Shown one piece after another: positions 33,905 to 42,391 of a DNA stretch of 58,648 nucleotides. The notes under the pieces are model-generated. The model ran no database searches. It was given only the letters and a program-made list of their open reading frames with translations, and was not told the DNA's origin. Origin of the DNA: Anaerolineae bacterium (GTDB lineage: Bacteria > Chloroflexota > Anaerolineae > JAAYZQ01); NCBI GenBank assembly GCA_016926595.1, contig JAFGOG010000428.1, positions 1-58,648 on the forward strand, given 5' to 3'. The translations under genes were made by a program, and so were the position numbers. Position 1 is the first letter of the stretch. Each line of letters starts with the position of its first letter.

Positions 33905-34345
33905 TCAGGCTACGATGAGACAAGAGATCCTGGTCATATTAACCAGTTTTCTGGCCACGCCGCCCAGCAACCCCTGATGAGGCCCCAAACCCTGGTGGCC
34001 AAGCACAATCAGATCTGCGCCGTTCTGCTCGGCATACTTTAGGATCTCAGCAGCCGGATCGCCCATGACGCACTGGCTGCTGACATCGGTCAGGCCTGCC
34101 TTTTCAAACTTTTCCCGGGCCTTGCCCAGGATAATGTCGGCAGAATCCTGAAGGATCTGCATCCGTGAAGCTGTGATCTCGCCCGTGGAAATCATCTCCA
34201 GAATCTCTTTTGGCAACGACAGGTCGCGTATCACATGCAGCAGCAGCACGGCAGAGCCGTGGCACCTGGCTATCTCGACGGCCGTATCGACAGCCCGGCT
34301 GGCGTACTCCGAGCCATCGACCGGCACGATCAGCTTCTCAAACAT
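33905..34345 (-). CDS. Universal stress protein (UspA family)
   Basis: 146 residues, one Usp domain. KLIVPVDGSEYASRAVDTAVEIA opens the fold. The ATP-binding pattern G-x2-G-x9-G is visible in LIVLGHQGLGPHQGLLGGVA followed by RKLVNMTRISCLIV. It likely binds ATP and dimerises. It is one base from the URO-D gene and three from the lipoprotein gene, so it belongs to the long cluster. A direct metabolic role is not evident. Confidence 0.9.
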   Translation of the reverse strand: MFEKLIVPVDGSEYASRAVDTAVEIARCHGSAVLLLHVIRDLSLPKEILEMISTGEITASRMQILQDSADIILGKAREKFEKAGLTDVSSQCVMGDPAAEILKYAEQNGADLIVLGHQGLGPHQGLLGGVARKLVNMTRISCLIVA

Positions 34346-34348
34346 CGC

Positions 34349-34933
34349 CTATTCTCCTCCCTCTGCCCATTCACGAACAACGCGGATCGCTTCCCTGGTG
34401 AGATGCGCCTCAGTCGGGATCGGCCGCGTGCCCAAAACAAACTCGATCGTTGCCTCAGCGTACTGTTCCGAAGGGCTTGTGGCCGCCTCGCCAGACGGTC
34501 GCCACGGCGTATCGGGCGGCAGGCCCTGCGCAGCGAGAAAAGCCGCCCGAAGGTCCTGGTGCTCCCCACACTGGAACTCGACATGGTGCGCCCATTCGTG
34601 GATCAGCCCGCTCTGCAGCATGGCCGGCGTGCCCGGCACCAGGACTGTGGCAGTTGCCGTGTCGGGATCGTAGCCTGCCCGGCTGTCGAGGCTGTAAACG
34701 GCCCTCAAACGGACATCGCCAAAACAGTCGCTTCTCGCCCAAAAGGCGTTCAGGAATTGATCCCACGTCTCCAGCGCCAGGGCTTCGAAATCAGCCGACA
34801 CCGATTCGTCCACGATCAGTCGAGGAGGCTGACCTGCAGTCCGGCAGCCAGCCGTCATCCCAATCAACAACACCGCCAGGACAAGCAGGATCAGGCCTTT
34901 CTCGATCCCGCGCCCCAGATCAAGTCCGCTCAC
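34349..34933 (-). CDS. Zincin-like lipoprotein (HEWAHH)
   Basis: 194 residues. An N-terminal hydrophobic segment ([18 protein letters not shown]) ends in a lipobox, so the mature protein should be lipidated at Cys near residue 30. The domain contains [15 protein letters not shown], a complete HExxH zinc-protease motif, followed about 40 residues later by [16 protein letters not shown], whose Glu could be the third ligand. The Pro/Asp-rich middle has no known signature. It overlaps the ABC ATPase gene by four bases. A surface protease attached to a sugar-transport operon is unexpected. The family is not one I can name. Confidence 0.7.
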   Translation of the reverse strand: MSGLDLGRGIEKGLILLVLAVLLIGMTAGCRTAGQPPRLIVDESVSADFEALALETWDQFLNAFWARSDCFGDVRLRAVYSLDSRAGYDPDTATATVLVPGTPAMLQSGLIHEWAHHVEFQCGEHQDLRAAFLAAQGLPPDTPWRPSGEAATSPSEQYAEATIEFVLGTRPIPTEAHLTREAIRVVREWAEGGE

Positions 34934-35730
34934 GATACCGGCATCGGCTCGGCCTCTAGCGCGGCCAGCTCGCGTTGCAGCTTGAGCAGGTCCTCGCCGC
35001 CAGCCATCAGGTTCATGAGATCATCCTGACTGATCTCATCCTTTCGATAGTCGCCGAGGACTTGACCCCGGCGCAGGATAACAAAATGGTCGCCGACAGG
35101 GTAAGCATGGTTGGGGTTGTGGGTAATAAAGACGACACCCAGGCCCCGCCGCTTGGCCTGCACGATGTAGTGAAGGACGATGCCAGCCTGCTTGACGCCG
35201 AGGGCAGCTGTCGGTTCGTCGAGGATAAGGACTTTGGCCCCAAAATAGACGGCCCGGCTGATGGAGATCGACTGCCGCTCGCCGCCCGACATCGTCCCCA
35301 CCGGCTGATCGGGATCGCGTATATCGATGCCCATCTTGCGCAGCTCTTTGCGCACCGTGCGCTTGGCCCAGTCGATATTGTAGTAACGGAAGGGACGCCA
35401 CCCTTTCTCTGGCTCAGAGCCCAGGAAAAAGTTACGCCAGATGGGCATCAGCGGGATGAGCGACAGATCCTGATAGACCGTTGCGATCCCTGCCGACAGG
35501 GCATGGCGTGGAGAATCGAAAGCCACCTTCCTGCCCTCAAAGATGTAATCGCCCTCAGTGGGCTGGTAGACGCCAGATAGGATCTTGATCAAGGTCGATT
35601 TGCCCGCACCGTTGTCCCCCAACAGACAGGTAACCTCGCCAGGATAAACCCGGGCCGATACGCTGCTCAGCGCGATCACGCTGCCGAATATTTTGGTCAC
35701 ATTCTTGACTTCTAGTATTGGCTCTGACAC
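34930..35730 (-). CDS. Sugar ABC importer ATP-binding protein (single domain)
   Basis: 266 residues from GTG 35730, just after the permease stop, with AAGGAG nearby; an in-frame extension upstream would overlap the permease and is rejected. Walker A is [18 protein letters not shown], the signature is [16 protein letters not shown], Walker B is [14 protein letters not shown], and the H-loop is [12 protein letters not shown]. Ribose/inositol-type importers usually have a fused two-domain ATPase of about 500 residues, so the single-domain form resembles the fructose FrcA branch and should work as a homodimer. The importer probably serves inositol. Confidence 0.9.
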   Translation of the reverse strand: MSEPILEVKNVTKIFGSVIALSSVSARVYPGEVTCLLGDNGAGKSTLIKILSGVYQPTEGDYIFEGRKVAFDSPRHALSAGIATVYQDLSLIPLMPIWRNFFLGSEPEKGWRPFRYYNIDWAKRTVRKELRKMGIDIRDPDQPVGTMSGGERQSISISRAVYFGAKVLILDEPTAALGVKQAGIVLHYIVQAKRRGLGVVFITHNPNHAYPVGDHFVILRRGQVLGDYRKDEISQDDLMNLMAGGEDLLKLQRELAALEAEPMPVS

Positions 35731-35734
35731 CTCA

Positions 35735-36817
35735 TCACTCCTTCTCCGTCCGGGCTTTGGCCGCACCGACACTGATCTGCTCTGCCCGCTTGCGGGTGTA
35801 GTTGTTGACAAGCACGGCGACGAGCAGCATGACACCCAGAAAGCTGTAGAACCAATCGGTATCCCACCCAGCAAAGACGATACCCACCTGCGCCATGCCA
35901 AAGATAATCGCACCGATCGCCGCCCCGATCACCGACCCATAACCGCCGGTCAGCAAGCAGCCGCCGATAGTCGCGGCGATGATGTAGACAAATTCCTGGC
36001 CGATACCTTGGCTGGCCACCGCCGAGCGCAGTCGCACGATATTCATCATGCCCACCAACCAGGCAGCGACGGCCGTGACCATGAACAAAGCGACTTTGAC
36101 CCGCAACGCCGGCACACCCACGTTACGCGCCGCATTGGCGTCGCCGCCGGTGGCAAAGATCCAACTCCCATACTTGGTTCGCATCAAGATCCAGGTAGTA
36201 AGGATGACGATCGCCACCCACCAGATCGTGGAGGTCCGGAACTCGACGCCGAACAAGTCAAACCCGGTATTGAAAAACTGGCGGGCTGATTCGAACCCCG
36301 CCGCCTTGTCGATACTGCCGACATACACCTGCTCGGTCACCAGCCGGGTAACTCCTACGTTGGCTCCCCGCAAGACAAAAAAAGTCGCCAAGGTCACGAT
36401 AAAGCTGGGCAGCCCTGTCCTGTTGACCAGATAGCCGTTGATAAAGCCTACGACTAGGGCGAAAATGAGAGCTAACAGCATGGAAGGCCACAGATTCCAG
36501 CCTGCCCGGGTAGCGAGCAACCCCGCCACCAGTCCTGTCGTCCCGGTCATGACACCTGCTGACAGATCGAATTCGCCGCCGATCATCAACAAAGCGACCG
36601 CGATGGCCATGATGCCCAAAGTAGAAGCCGGGTCCAGGATGCGGGCCACCCCGTTGATCGAAACCCAATTCTGTGGCGCCAAGATCGCGAAAAACACCCA
36701 GATGACAACCGCTCCAATTAATGCCCCGATTTCAGGCCGGCGAAACAGCCCTCGGAAAAAGCCGACTTGGGCCAAACGCTCGTCATCCGATCCAGCGCCT
36801 GTCGCCTTTGTTGCCAT
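35735..36817 (-). CDS. Sugar ABC importer permease (ribose/inositol type)
   Basis: 360 residues from ATG 36817, which has GGAGG upstream. Several hydrophobic spans are visible: [54 protein letters not shown], then further spans to the C-terminus ([16 protein letters not shown]). The conserved [20 protein letters not shown] and [19 protein letters not shown] segments are diagnostic of the RbsC/XylH/FrcC permease family. It forms the channel of the importer with its two neighbours. Confidence 0.92.
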   Translation of the reverse strand: MATKATGAGSDDERLAQVGFFRGLFRRPEIGALIGAVVIWVFFAILAPQNWVSINGVARILDPASTLGIMAIAVALLMIGGEFDLSAGVMTGTTGLVAGLLATRAGWNLWPSMLLALIFALVVGFINGYLVNRTGLPSFIVTLATFFVLRGANVGVTRLVTEQVYVGSIDKAAGFESARQFFNTGFDLFGVEFRTSTIWWVAIVILTTWILMRTKYGSWIFATGGDANAARNVGVPALRVKVALFMVTAVAAWLVGMMNIVRLRSAVASQGIGQEFVYIIAATIGGCLLTGGYGSVIGAAIGAIIFGMAQVGIVFAGWDTDWFYSFLGVMLLVAVLVNNYTRKRAEQISVGAAKARTEKE

Positions 36818-36904
36818 CCAAAAGCCTCCTTTCTGAACACTCTGGATAAGTGGTGCGGGATGGGACACCCCATCCCGCACCTTTCTACCCCGGTTTCTAG
36901 TGGG

Positions 36905-37903
36905 TTACCGAGTACCTCCGGCAGAGAGTTCCTTGATCTGCGCCGCGTTGCTCTTGTCGACAAAGCCAGGGCCAGTGAGGACTGGCAGCCCGCCGCCGAC
37001 GGTGTTCAGGTTGGTCTTGTACAGATACAGGAACACCACCGGCAGATAGCCCTGCAGATACTGCTGCTGGTCGATGGCAAACAGCATCTCGCCAGATTCG
37101 AGGGCAGCCAAGACATCCGGGCTGAGGTCGAAGGTTGCCAGCTTTTGCGCACCACCCGCCGCCTTGATGGCATCGCGGGCCGCCATGGCGATGACCGGGT
37201 TGAGGCTCAAGACAGCATCGATGTCAGAGCTCTCGGTGAGCTTGTTCTGAATGGCCTGCACCGTACCGGCGACATCCTTGACACCAGTCGAAGCAACGTT
37301 AAAGCGGATCACCTCGCCCGAAAATGCGTCTGCGAGTCCATCGCACCGCTCTTCGAGGCCGATGTTGCCCTCTTCGTGGATGACGCACAAGGCCTTCTTG
37401 GCTCCCTCGGCGTTGAACTTTTCGCCAGCACCCTGGCCAGCCACGAACTCGGTCTGGCCGACGTGGTTGAGTGCGCCGAGCTCTTTGTAGATATCCACAC
37501 CAGAGTTGATGGTGATGAGCGGGATACCGGCTGCTACGGCCTTCTTGCATGCATCTTTCAACGCGTCAGGATTGGCCAATGAGACGAAAATACCATCAAC
37601 CTTGTCGGCGATGTAGGTCTCGATCAGCTGCGCCTGCTGGGCCGGATCGCTGTTGCCGCCCGACTTGAGCGTAACCCCATAGGTAGCCGCCGCATCTTTG
37701 GCGCCCTTCTCCACAACCGCCCAGAAGGCATCCTCGGCTGGGTTGGAGTGTACAGCCATGCCAAAGACCAGCTTGGCCTGTGTAACCTGAGGCGCCTGGG
37801 TGGGCTCCTGAACCTCCGCTGGAGCCTGCGTCCCCCCGCAGGCAGCAAGCGAAGCCACAAACACAACAACCAACAACAACGACATGACTTGGAAGCGAGA
37901 CAT
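36905..37903 (-). CDS. Sugar ABC importer substrate-binding lipoprotein
   Basis: 332 residues from ATG 37903 (GGGAGG upstream). Signal peptide and lipobox (VVVFVASLAAC, Cys near 22) are followed by a low-complexity linker (TQAPAEVQEPTQAPQVTQ). The ribose-type binding fold is shown by FGMAVHSNPAEDAFWAVVEK, IADKVDGIFVSLANPDALKD and ATFDLSPDVLAALESGEM. It captures a sugar, most likely inositol given the pathway genes downstream. It is separated from iolM by 197 bases with possible control elements. Confidence 0.92.
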   Translation of the reverse strand: MSRFQVMSLLLVVVFVASLAACGGTQAPAEVQEPTQAPQVTQAKLVFGMAVHSNPAEDAFWAVVEKGAKDAAATYGVTLKSGGNSDPAQQAQLIETYIADKVDGIFVSLANPDALKDACKKAVAAGIPLITINSGVDIYKELGALNHVGQTEFVAGQGAGEKFNAEGAKKALCVIHEEGNIGLEERCDGLADAFSGEVIRFNVASTGVKDVAGTVQAIQNKLTESSDIDAVLSLNPVIAMAARDAIKAAGGAQKLATFDLSPDVLAALESGEMLFAIDQQQYLQGYLPVVFLYLYKTNLNTVGGGLPVLTGPGFVDKSNAAQIKELSAGGTR

Positions 37904-37917
37904 TTCTTTCCTCCCCT

Positions 37918-37935
37918 TTTTGATTTGAATCAAAA
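37918..37935. promoter_or_regulatory. Perfect dyad upstream of the substrate-binding-protein gene
   Basis: TTTTGATT and AATCAAAA are separated by two bases, directly before the ribosome-binding site of the importer gene. It may be an operator or an mRNA element that affects start-site access. It does not resemble the LacI dyad at 40426. Confidence 0.45.
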
Positions 37936-37941
37936 TCCGAC

Positions 37942-37959
37942 TCCCCCCTCAATGGGGGA
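37942..37959 (-). promoter_or_regulatory. GC-rich hairpin between iolM and the importer genes
   Basis: TCCCCC and GGGGGA form a 6-bp stem with a 6-base loop. It may act as a partial terminator or processing site that sets the level of importer mRNA relative to the upstream genes. No T-run follows directly. Confidence 0.35.
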
Positions 37960-38100
37960 CCCCGTCAACTACGCAACTGCTCAGAACCTGTCAGGCCAGA
38001 TAATCACCCCCTTTGCATGATGGTGCTACCCTGAGCAAGAAAGATCCCCTTTCCATCTTGGAGACACTTGCCGCTCAGCATGATGCATGTTGGCGCTCAC

Positions 38101-39258
38101 CTAGTTCGGCTTGACCAAGATCTTGCCATCGCTCCGCATCGTCGAGCGGGCAATAGCATCCACCGTATCCGCCAGGTTGTACCGGGCGGTGATGATCGGG
38201 CTCAGATCCAGTCGGCCCGAGGCCACCAGGCGGATGACGTTCGGGAAGGTGGCATTGCCCGAGTGGCCCTGCGCGCCAAATGCCTGTGAAGCCCTCACCT
38301 GGAACGACTCTAGGTAGATCGGCACCCGCTGCGCCGCGCGGCCAATCTGCACAACCTTGGCGTTGACCGCCAGCGCCTTTTCCATCTCTGGCACTGTCAG
38401 GTGCGGCGCACCTGCCGCCTCGACGTGAAAGTCAAAGCCCTCGCCGTGACTCAGGTCCATCATCACCTCGCCGGGCTTGACCTGGCGCGGGTCATAGACG
38501 AAATCGGCGCCCACCTTTTGGGCCAGCTCACGCCGCTGGGGGGAAATCTCAAATACGGCGATCTTGCCGGCACCTGCCGCCCGGGCCAAGCCAGTTGCAG
38601 CCAGGCCGATCGGGCCAGCGCCAAAGACGCTGACATACTGCCCCGGCCGGAAGCCACCCGCCCGCTCAAACATGCCGTTGTAGGATACAGTGGTCGGTTC
38701 GGTCAGCGCGCCCACCTCAAACGCCTTGTCTTCACTGCCGAACCGCTCGGCTATAGCATCGATCTTCCAGCAGAACTTGCTGTCCACGGCGATATAGTTG
38801 GCAAAAGCGCCGGGGATAGTAAAACCGATCTCTTCCAAGTTCTCACACTGGTTGGGAAAACCGTTGCGGCACGGCGTGCAGCGCCCGCACCACTGCATCT
38901 CTTCGACGGTAACCATGTCGCCGACCTTGACATTCTTGGCCTCTTTGCCCACCTCGACCACCAGGCCCGAAAACTCGTGGCCCAAAATGGTGGGGAATTT
39001 GGTCAGGCCGGGATAAAGTATGTAGCCCTCCTTGTCGGTCTCGTAGAAATGCATGTCCGAACCGCACACGCCACACGCCTTGATCGCCACCAGCACGTCG
39101 TATGGGCCTACCTTGGGATCAGGCCAATCACGCACCTCCAGCTTGGGGTAGCGCCAAACGCTGCTGCCGGTAACGGCCTTGCCGGTCTCTTTTTCCCATT
39201 CAGACGGTTTGTAGTCTGGTCTGGGATCCCACTTGGCATCTAGTACTAGGCCTTTCAC
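38101..39258 (-). CDS. iolM: Scyllo-inosose 3-dehydrogenase (IolM), zinc alcohol-dehydrogenase family
   Basis: 385 residues of the medium-chain zinc dehydrogenase family. The catalytic zinc site is seen in IKACGVCGSDMHFYETDKEG and in ILGHEFSGLVVEVG (His-Glu). The structural-zinc lobe has WCGRCTPCRNGFPNQCENL, and the NAD site is SVFGAGPIGLAATGLARAAG. Insertions near the N-terminus (PDYKPSEWEKETG) resemble the Thermotoga enzyme that oxidises the inosose to a diketo-inositol. Start is GTG 39258 with AAGGAGAGG upstream, 29 bases after lacI, so probably in one transcript. Confidence 0.85.
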   Translation of the reverse strand: MKGLVLDAKWDPRPDYKPSEWEKETGKAVTGSSVWRYPKLEVRDWPDPKVGPYDVLVAIKACGVCGSDMHFYETDKEGYILYPGLTKFPTILGHEFSGLVVEVGKEAKNVKVGDMVTVEEMQWCGRCTPCRNGFPNQCENLEEIGFTIPGAFANYIAVDSKFCWKIDAIAERFGSEDKAFEVGALTEPTTVSYNGMFERAGGFRPGQYVSVFGAGPIGLAATGLARAAGAGKIAVFEISPQRRELAQKVGADFVYDPRQVKPGEVMMDLSHGEGFDFHVEAAGAPHLTVPEMEKALAVNAKVVQIGRAAQRVPIYLESFQVRASQAFGAQGHSGNATFPNVIRLVASGRLDLSPIITARYNLADTVDAIARSTMRSDGKILVKPN

Positions 39259-39287
39259 CTAACCTCTCCTTCGTGTAATATAAAGAG

Positions 39288-40358
39288 TCAACTCACAAGC
39301 CCCCCTTCAAAGGGGGCCGTCGAGGATTCGCGCACAATCAGCCGACCTTGGACAACAATGTCAGACATTACAGGGATCTCACTTTTGCTTCCTGGGGATT
39401 TTGCGTTAGCCCGATCCCTATTTGATATCAGGGCCAGCACCATCTCCACAGCGCTTTTTCCCATTTCCAGCTTGGGCTGAGCGATGGTGGTCAGCGGCGG
39501 ATGGATATACGAGGCAAATGGGATGTCGTCGAAACCGACCACGGCCAGATCCCCGGGCACAGACAGGCCGACCTGCAGGGCAGCATGGATCAGGCCGATG
39601 GCAGTCACGTCGTTGTAGCAAAAGACGGCCGTAGGCGGTGATTGCAGAGCGCAAAGCAGGGACAGCGCCAGCTCTCCCCCATCACTGCGGCCGGTACCCG
39701 GCGCAACCAGCGCCGGGTCGAAAGGAATGCCCACCTCGGCCAAGGCCTGGCGATAGCCAGCCAGCCGGTCCAGATCGTCGCCGTGATCGGCAGGGCCGGT
39801 CACGTAGGCGATGCGGCGGTGACCAAGCTGAATCAGGTGCTTCGTCGCCAAGCAGCCGCCATGCCGGTTGTCCACATTCACGGCAAAAGTATACAGCCCA
39901 CCTTGCTGGCTGTGGCTGTTGATCAGCACCACCGGTACGCCGAGCCGTTCCAGGTAGTCGTGGTATAACGCCCCGACCCGCGACGAGGTAACAATGACCC
40001 CATCCACCCGCTTGGATCGCAAAATCTCGACAGCCGTTATCTCTCGATCGGGCTCGGCGTTTGAACTAACCAAGATGACGGTGTAGCCATGGTCACGGGC
40101 GGTGCTTTCGACCGCCTGCACAATCTCGCCGATAAAAGGGTCGGCAATGGTGGTCACGACAATGCCGATTGTCCTTGTCCGGCCCATGACCAGGCTGCGG
40201 GCCTGGGCGTCGGGGGAATAGCCCATGTCGCGGGCCAGGCGCTGGATGCGAGCCTTGGTTCCTGCGCTCACGAGCGGGCTGTCGCCCAGGGCCCGCGAGA
40301 CCGTCGAGTGTGAAACCCCTGCTACCTTTGCGATGTCTTTGATCGAAATAGGAGACAT
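39288..40358 (-). CDS. LacI family transcriptional regulator
   Basis: 356 residues from ATG 40358. The HTH is SIKDIAKVAGVSHSTVSRAL with hinge KARIQRLARDMGYSPDAQARSL, followed by the periplasmic-binding-like effector domain (IGIVVTTIADPFIGEIVQAV, VVGFDDIPFASYIHPPLTTI). It is the first gene of the inositol cluster and has a perfect operator-like palindrome over its own promoter, so autorepression and induction by a pathway sugar are likely. Effector unknown. Longer in-frame starts would be before the transcription start. Confidence 0.92.
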   Translation of the reverse strand: MSPISIKDIAKVAGVSHSTVSRALGDSPLVSAGTKARIQRLARDMGYSPDAQARSLVMGRTRTIGIVVTTIADPFIGEIVQAVESTARDHGYTVILVSSNAEPDREITAVEILRSKRVDGVIVTSSRVGALYHDYLERLGVPVVLINSHSQQGGLYTFAVNVDNRHGGCLATKHLIQLGHRRIAYVTGPADHGDDLDRLAGYRQALAEVGIPFDPALVAPGTGRSDGGELALSLLCALQSPPTAVFCYNDVTAIGLIHAALQVGLSVPGDLAVVGFDDIPFASYIHPPLTTIAQPKLEMGKSAVEMVLALISNRDRANAKSPGSKSEIPVMSDIVVQGRLIVRESSTAPFEGGLVS

Positions 40359-40425
40359 AGCCCTGACCGTGCCAATGACGCGTACCCGACTGCTCAGGCC
40401 TCCGTTGGGAAGCATCTGCGCATTG

Positions 40426-40439
40426 TGCACACGTGTGCA
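40426..40439. promoter_or_regulatory. LacI-type operator
   Basis: TGCACACGTGTGCA is a perfect 14-bp palindrome with the central CG typical of LacI-family sites. It lies immediately downstream of the -10 box and covers the predicted start point of the lacI-iolM transcript. Confidence 0.7.
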
Positions 40440-40468
40440 ATTATAGCACACCCGGCAGGGCTTGTCAA
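40440..40468 (-). promoter_or_regulatory. Consensus promoter of the inositol cluster
   Basis: On the minus strand a perfect TTGACA (40468-40463), 17-base spacer and perfect TATAAT (40445-40440). Start point near 40433, inside the operator. Such a strong promoter under a repressor suits a strongly inducible catabolic unit. Confidence 0.8.
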
Positions 40469-40486
40469 GTGTCTGAGGTTAAATTT

Positions 40487-41566
40487 CTACAGTCCTACTT
40501 CACCCAGCGCGAACCGCTCGACCATGTCGCGCGCCTCGTCGTCGGTGTACTGCACGGGCGGTGACTTCATGAAATAGGCGGACGGCCCCTCAATAGCCCC
40601 TGACAGACCCCGGTCGAGCGCCAGCTTGCAGCAGCGGATGGCATCGATCACCACACCGGCCGAGTTTGGCGAATCCCACACCTCCAGCTTGACCTCGACG
40701 TTGAGCGGGACGTTGCCAAAGGTGGTGCCTTCCAGGCGGATGTAGGCCCACTTCCGGTCATCCAGCCAGGGTACATAATCGCTGGGGCCTACGTGAATAT
40801 CGTTTGCCGGCAGTTCGTAATCGATTTGGCTGGTCACGGCGTTGGTCTTGGATATCTTTTTCGACTGCAGCCGGTCGCGGTCCAGCATGTTGAAAAAGTC
40901 CATGTTGCCGCCAAAGTTGAGCTGGTAGGTCCGGTCCAGCCGCACCCCCCGGTCGCGGAACAGGCGGGCCAGCACACGGTGGACGATCGTGGCCCCCACC
41001 TGACTCTTGATGTCGTCGCCGATCACCGGCAGCCCACGGGCCTTGAACCGGCCCTGCCAGTAGGCCTCGCGGGCAATAAAGACGGGGATGCAGTTCACCA
41101 GCCCGCAGCCGGCATCCAGGATCTGCTCGACGTACCACTTGGTCGCCATCTCACTGCCCACCGGCAGATAGTTGACCACTACTTCGGTCTTGGTTTTCTG
41201 CAAGATAGAGACAATGTCAGACGTGGCGCCCGGCGCCTTGTCGATCACTTTGCTGAGCTGGCTGCCAAGTCCATCGTGGGTCATTCCCCGCTGGACTGGG
41301 ACGTGCAACGGCGGTACATCGACGAACTTGATGGTGTTGTTCGGCGAGACCCAGATCGCCTCAGACAGGTCCAGGCCCACCTTGTTCACATCCACATCAA
41401 AGGCAGCGGTGAACTCGACGTCCCGCACCCGATAACCGCCCAGGACCGGGTGCATCAGCCCTGGCACGAACTCGTCGTCCTTGATATCACGGTAAAAATG
41501 CAAACCCTGCACCAACGACGAGGCGCAGTTGCCCACGCCAATAATCGCTACTCGAACCTTGCTCAC
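40487..41566 (-). CDS. ino1: Inositol-3-phosphate synthase
   Basis: 359 residues, the short prokaryotic form. NAD-binding motif [17 protein letters not shown] at the N-terminus, then [57 protein letters not shown] and [19 protein letters not shown], all characteristic, with the catalytic Lys in the [10 protein letters not shown] segment. It turns glucose 6-phosphate into inositol 3-phosphate for inositol lipids or solutes. Start is GTG 41566 with GGAGG upstream. It has its own promoter, and its stop lies about 130 bases upstream of lacI, before the lacI promoter. Confidence 0.95.
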   Translation of the reverse strand: MSKVRVAIIGVGNCASSLVQGLHFYRDIKDDEFVPGLMHPVLGGYRVRDVEFTAAFDVDVNKVGLDLSEAIWVSPNNTIKFVDVPPLHVPVQRGMTHDGLGSQLSKVIDKAPGATSDIVSILQKTKTEVVVNYLPVGSEMATKWYVEQILDAGCGLVNCIPVFIAREAYWQGRFKARGLPVIGDDIKSQVGATIVHRVLARLFRDRGVRLDRTYQLNFGGNMDFFNMLDRDRLQSKKISKTNAVTSQIDYELPANDIHVGPSDYVPWLDDRKWAYIRLEGTTFGNVPLNVEVKLEVWDSPNSAGVVIDAIRCCKLALDRGLSGAIEGPSAYFMKSPPVQYTDDEARDMVERFALGEVGL

Positions 41567-41599
41567 GATGGCTCTTCCTCCTGGGTGAGATTGGCAGGG

Positions 41600-41628
41600 A
41601 GTGTATCACGCCTTGACAGCCTTGTCAA
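41600..41628 (-). promoter_or_regulatory. Promoter of ino1, with internal inverted repeat
   Basis: Minus-strand TTGACA (41628-41623), 17-base spacer, TACACT (41605-41600). The -35 box is one arm of the dyad TTGACA-GCCT-TGTCAA (41613-41628), which could bind a regulator within the spacer. Confidence 0.6.
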
Positions 41629-41670
41629 CCGCATGTGCGGGCTGGTATTGTCTCAAGCACGCCGGGATTC

Positions 41671-41699
41671 TTGCCCTCCACAAAAGACACGGCTATAAT
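41671..41699 (+). promoter_or_regulatory. Promoter of the fatty-acid hydroxylase gene
   Basis: TTGCCC (41671-41676), 17-base spacer, perfect TATAAT (41694-41699). Start point near 41706; the gene's AAAAGGAG site lies at about 41724-41731. It diverges from the ino1 promoter 43 bases away. Confidence 0.65.
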
Positions 41700-41740
41700 G
41701 ATATCCGGCTGCAGAATCGTGATAAAAGGAGACCCTAGCC

Positions 41741-42391
41741 ATGACCAAAGCCTCTGTCAAGCTTGACCACAGTGAAGAGCCGATCCGCCTGTTCAAATCC
41801 GGCCTGCTCGAGTTCTTTACCCACATCCACCCGGCGGTCGTACTGGCCATCTATGCGCCGGTTGTGATCTATTTCCTGGTTACGGCCATTATCAGCCGAT
41901 CGCCGGCAGGCATTTCCAAGGCCATCTACATCCCCCTCGGCCTGCTGATCGGCCTGTTCCTGTGGACCTTCGCCGAGTACACCTTGCACCGCTTTGTCTT
42001 TCACTTCCGGCCTCGCGCGCCTTGGCAGGAACGGCTTTCCTTCCTTTTTCATGGAGTGCACCATGCCCAACCCAAGATGAAGAGCCGCCTGGTCATGCCC
42101 CCACCCGTCAGCATTCCGCTGGCCCTCCTCTTCTATGCTGCCTTTTACTTGATTCTGGATGTGGGCCTGGGGATACCGTACTGGATCGCGCCGACGTTCG
42201 CTGGTTTTGTCGCCGGCTATCTGATCTACGACATGACCCACTATGCCACTCACCATTGGGCAATGCGCAGCGGGTACCCCAAGTTCTTGAAGCGCTACCA
42301 CATGCAGCACCACTACAAAACGCCGGACAAGCGCTTTGGCGTAAGCTCGCCGCTGTGGGACATGGTCTTTGGCACCAAGCCGGCTTTATGA
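41741..42391 (+). CDS. Fatty-acid hydroxylase/sterol desaturase family membrane protein
   Basis: 216 residues with about four membrane spans (AVVLAIYAPVVIYFLVTAII, IYIPLGLLIGLFLWTFAEY, ISIPLALLFYAAFYLILDVG, WIAPTFAGFVAGYLIYDM). The di-iron His clusters are HRFVFH, HGVHH, HYATHH and HMQHH, arranged as in fatty-acid 2-hydroxylases. It probably hydroxylates membrane lipids. ATG 41741 with a strong ribosome-binding site. It overlaps the TVP38-type gene by four bases, so both may act on the membrane. Confidence 0.88.
   Translation: MTKASVKLDHSEEPIRLFKSGLLEFFTHIHPAVVLAIYAPVVIYFLVTAIISRSPAGISKAIYIPLGLLIGLFLWTFAEYTLHRFVFHFRPRAPWQERLSFLFHGVHHAQPKMKSRLVMPPPVSIPLALLFYAAFYLILDVGLGIPYWIAPTFAGFVAGYLIYDMTHYATHHWAMRSGYPKFLKRYHMQHHYKTPDKRFGVSSPLWDMVFGTKPAL

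Noticed and set aside
41962..42387. Longer version of the TVP38-type protein starting inside the hydroxylase gene
   Set aside because: The extension lies out of frame over a clear hydroxylase coding region; the ATGA overlap at 42388 gives the natural start.
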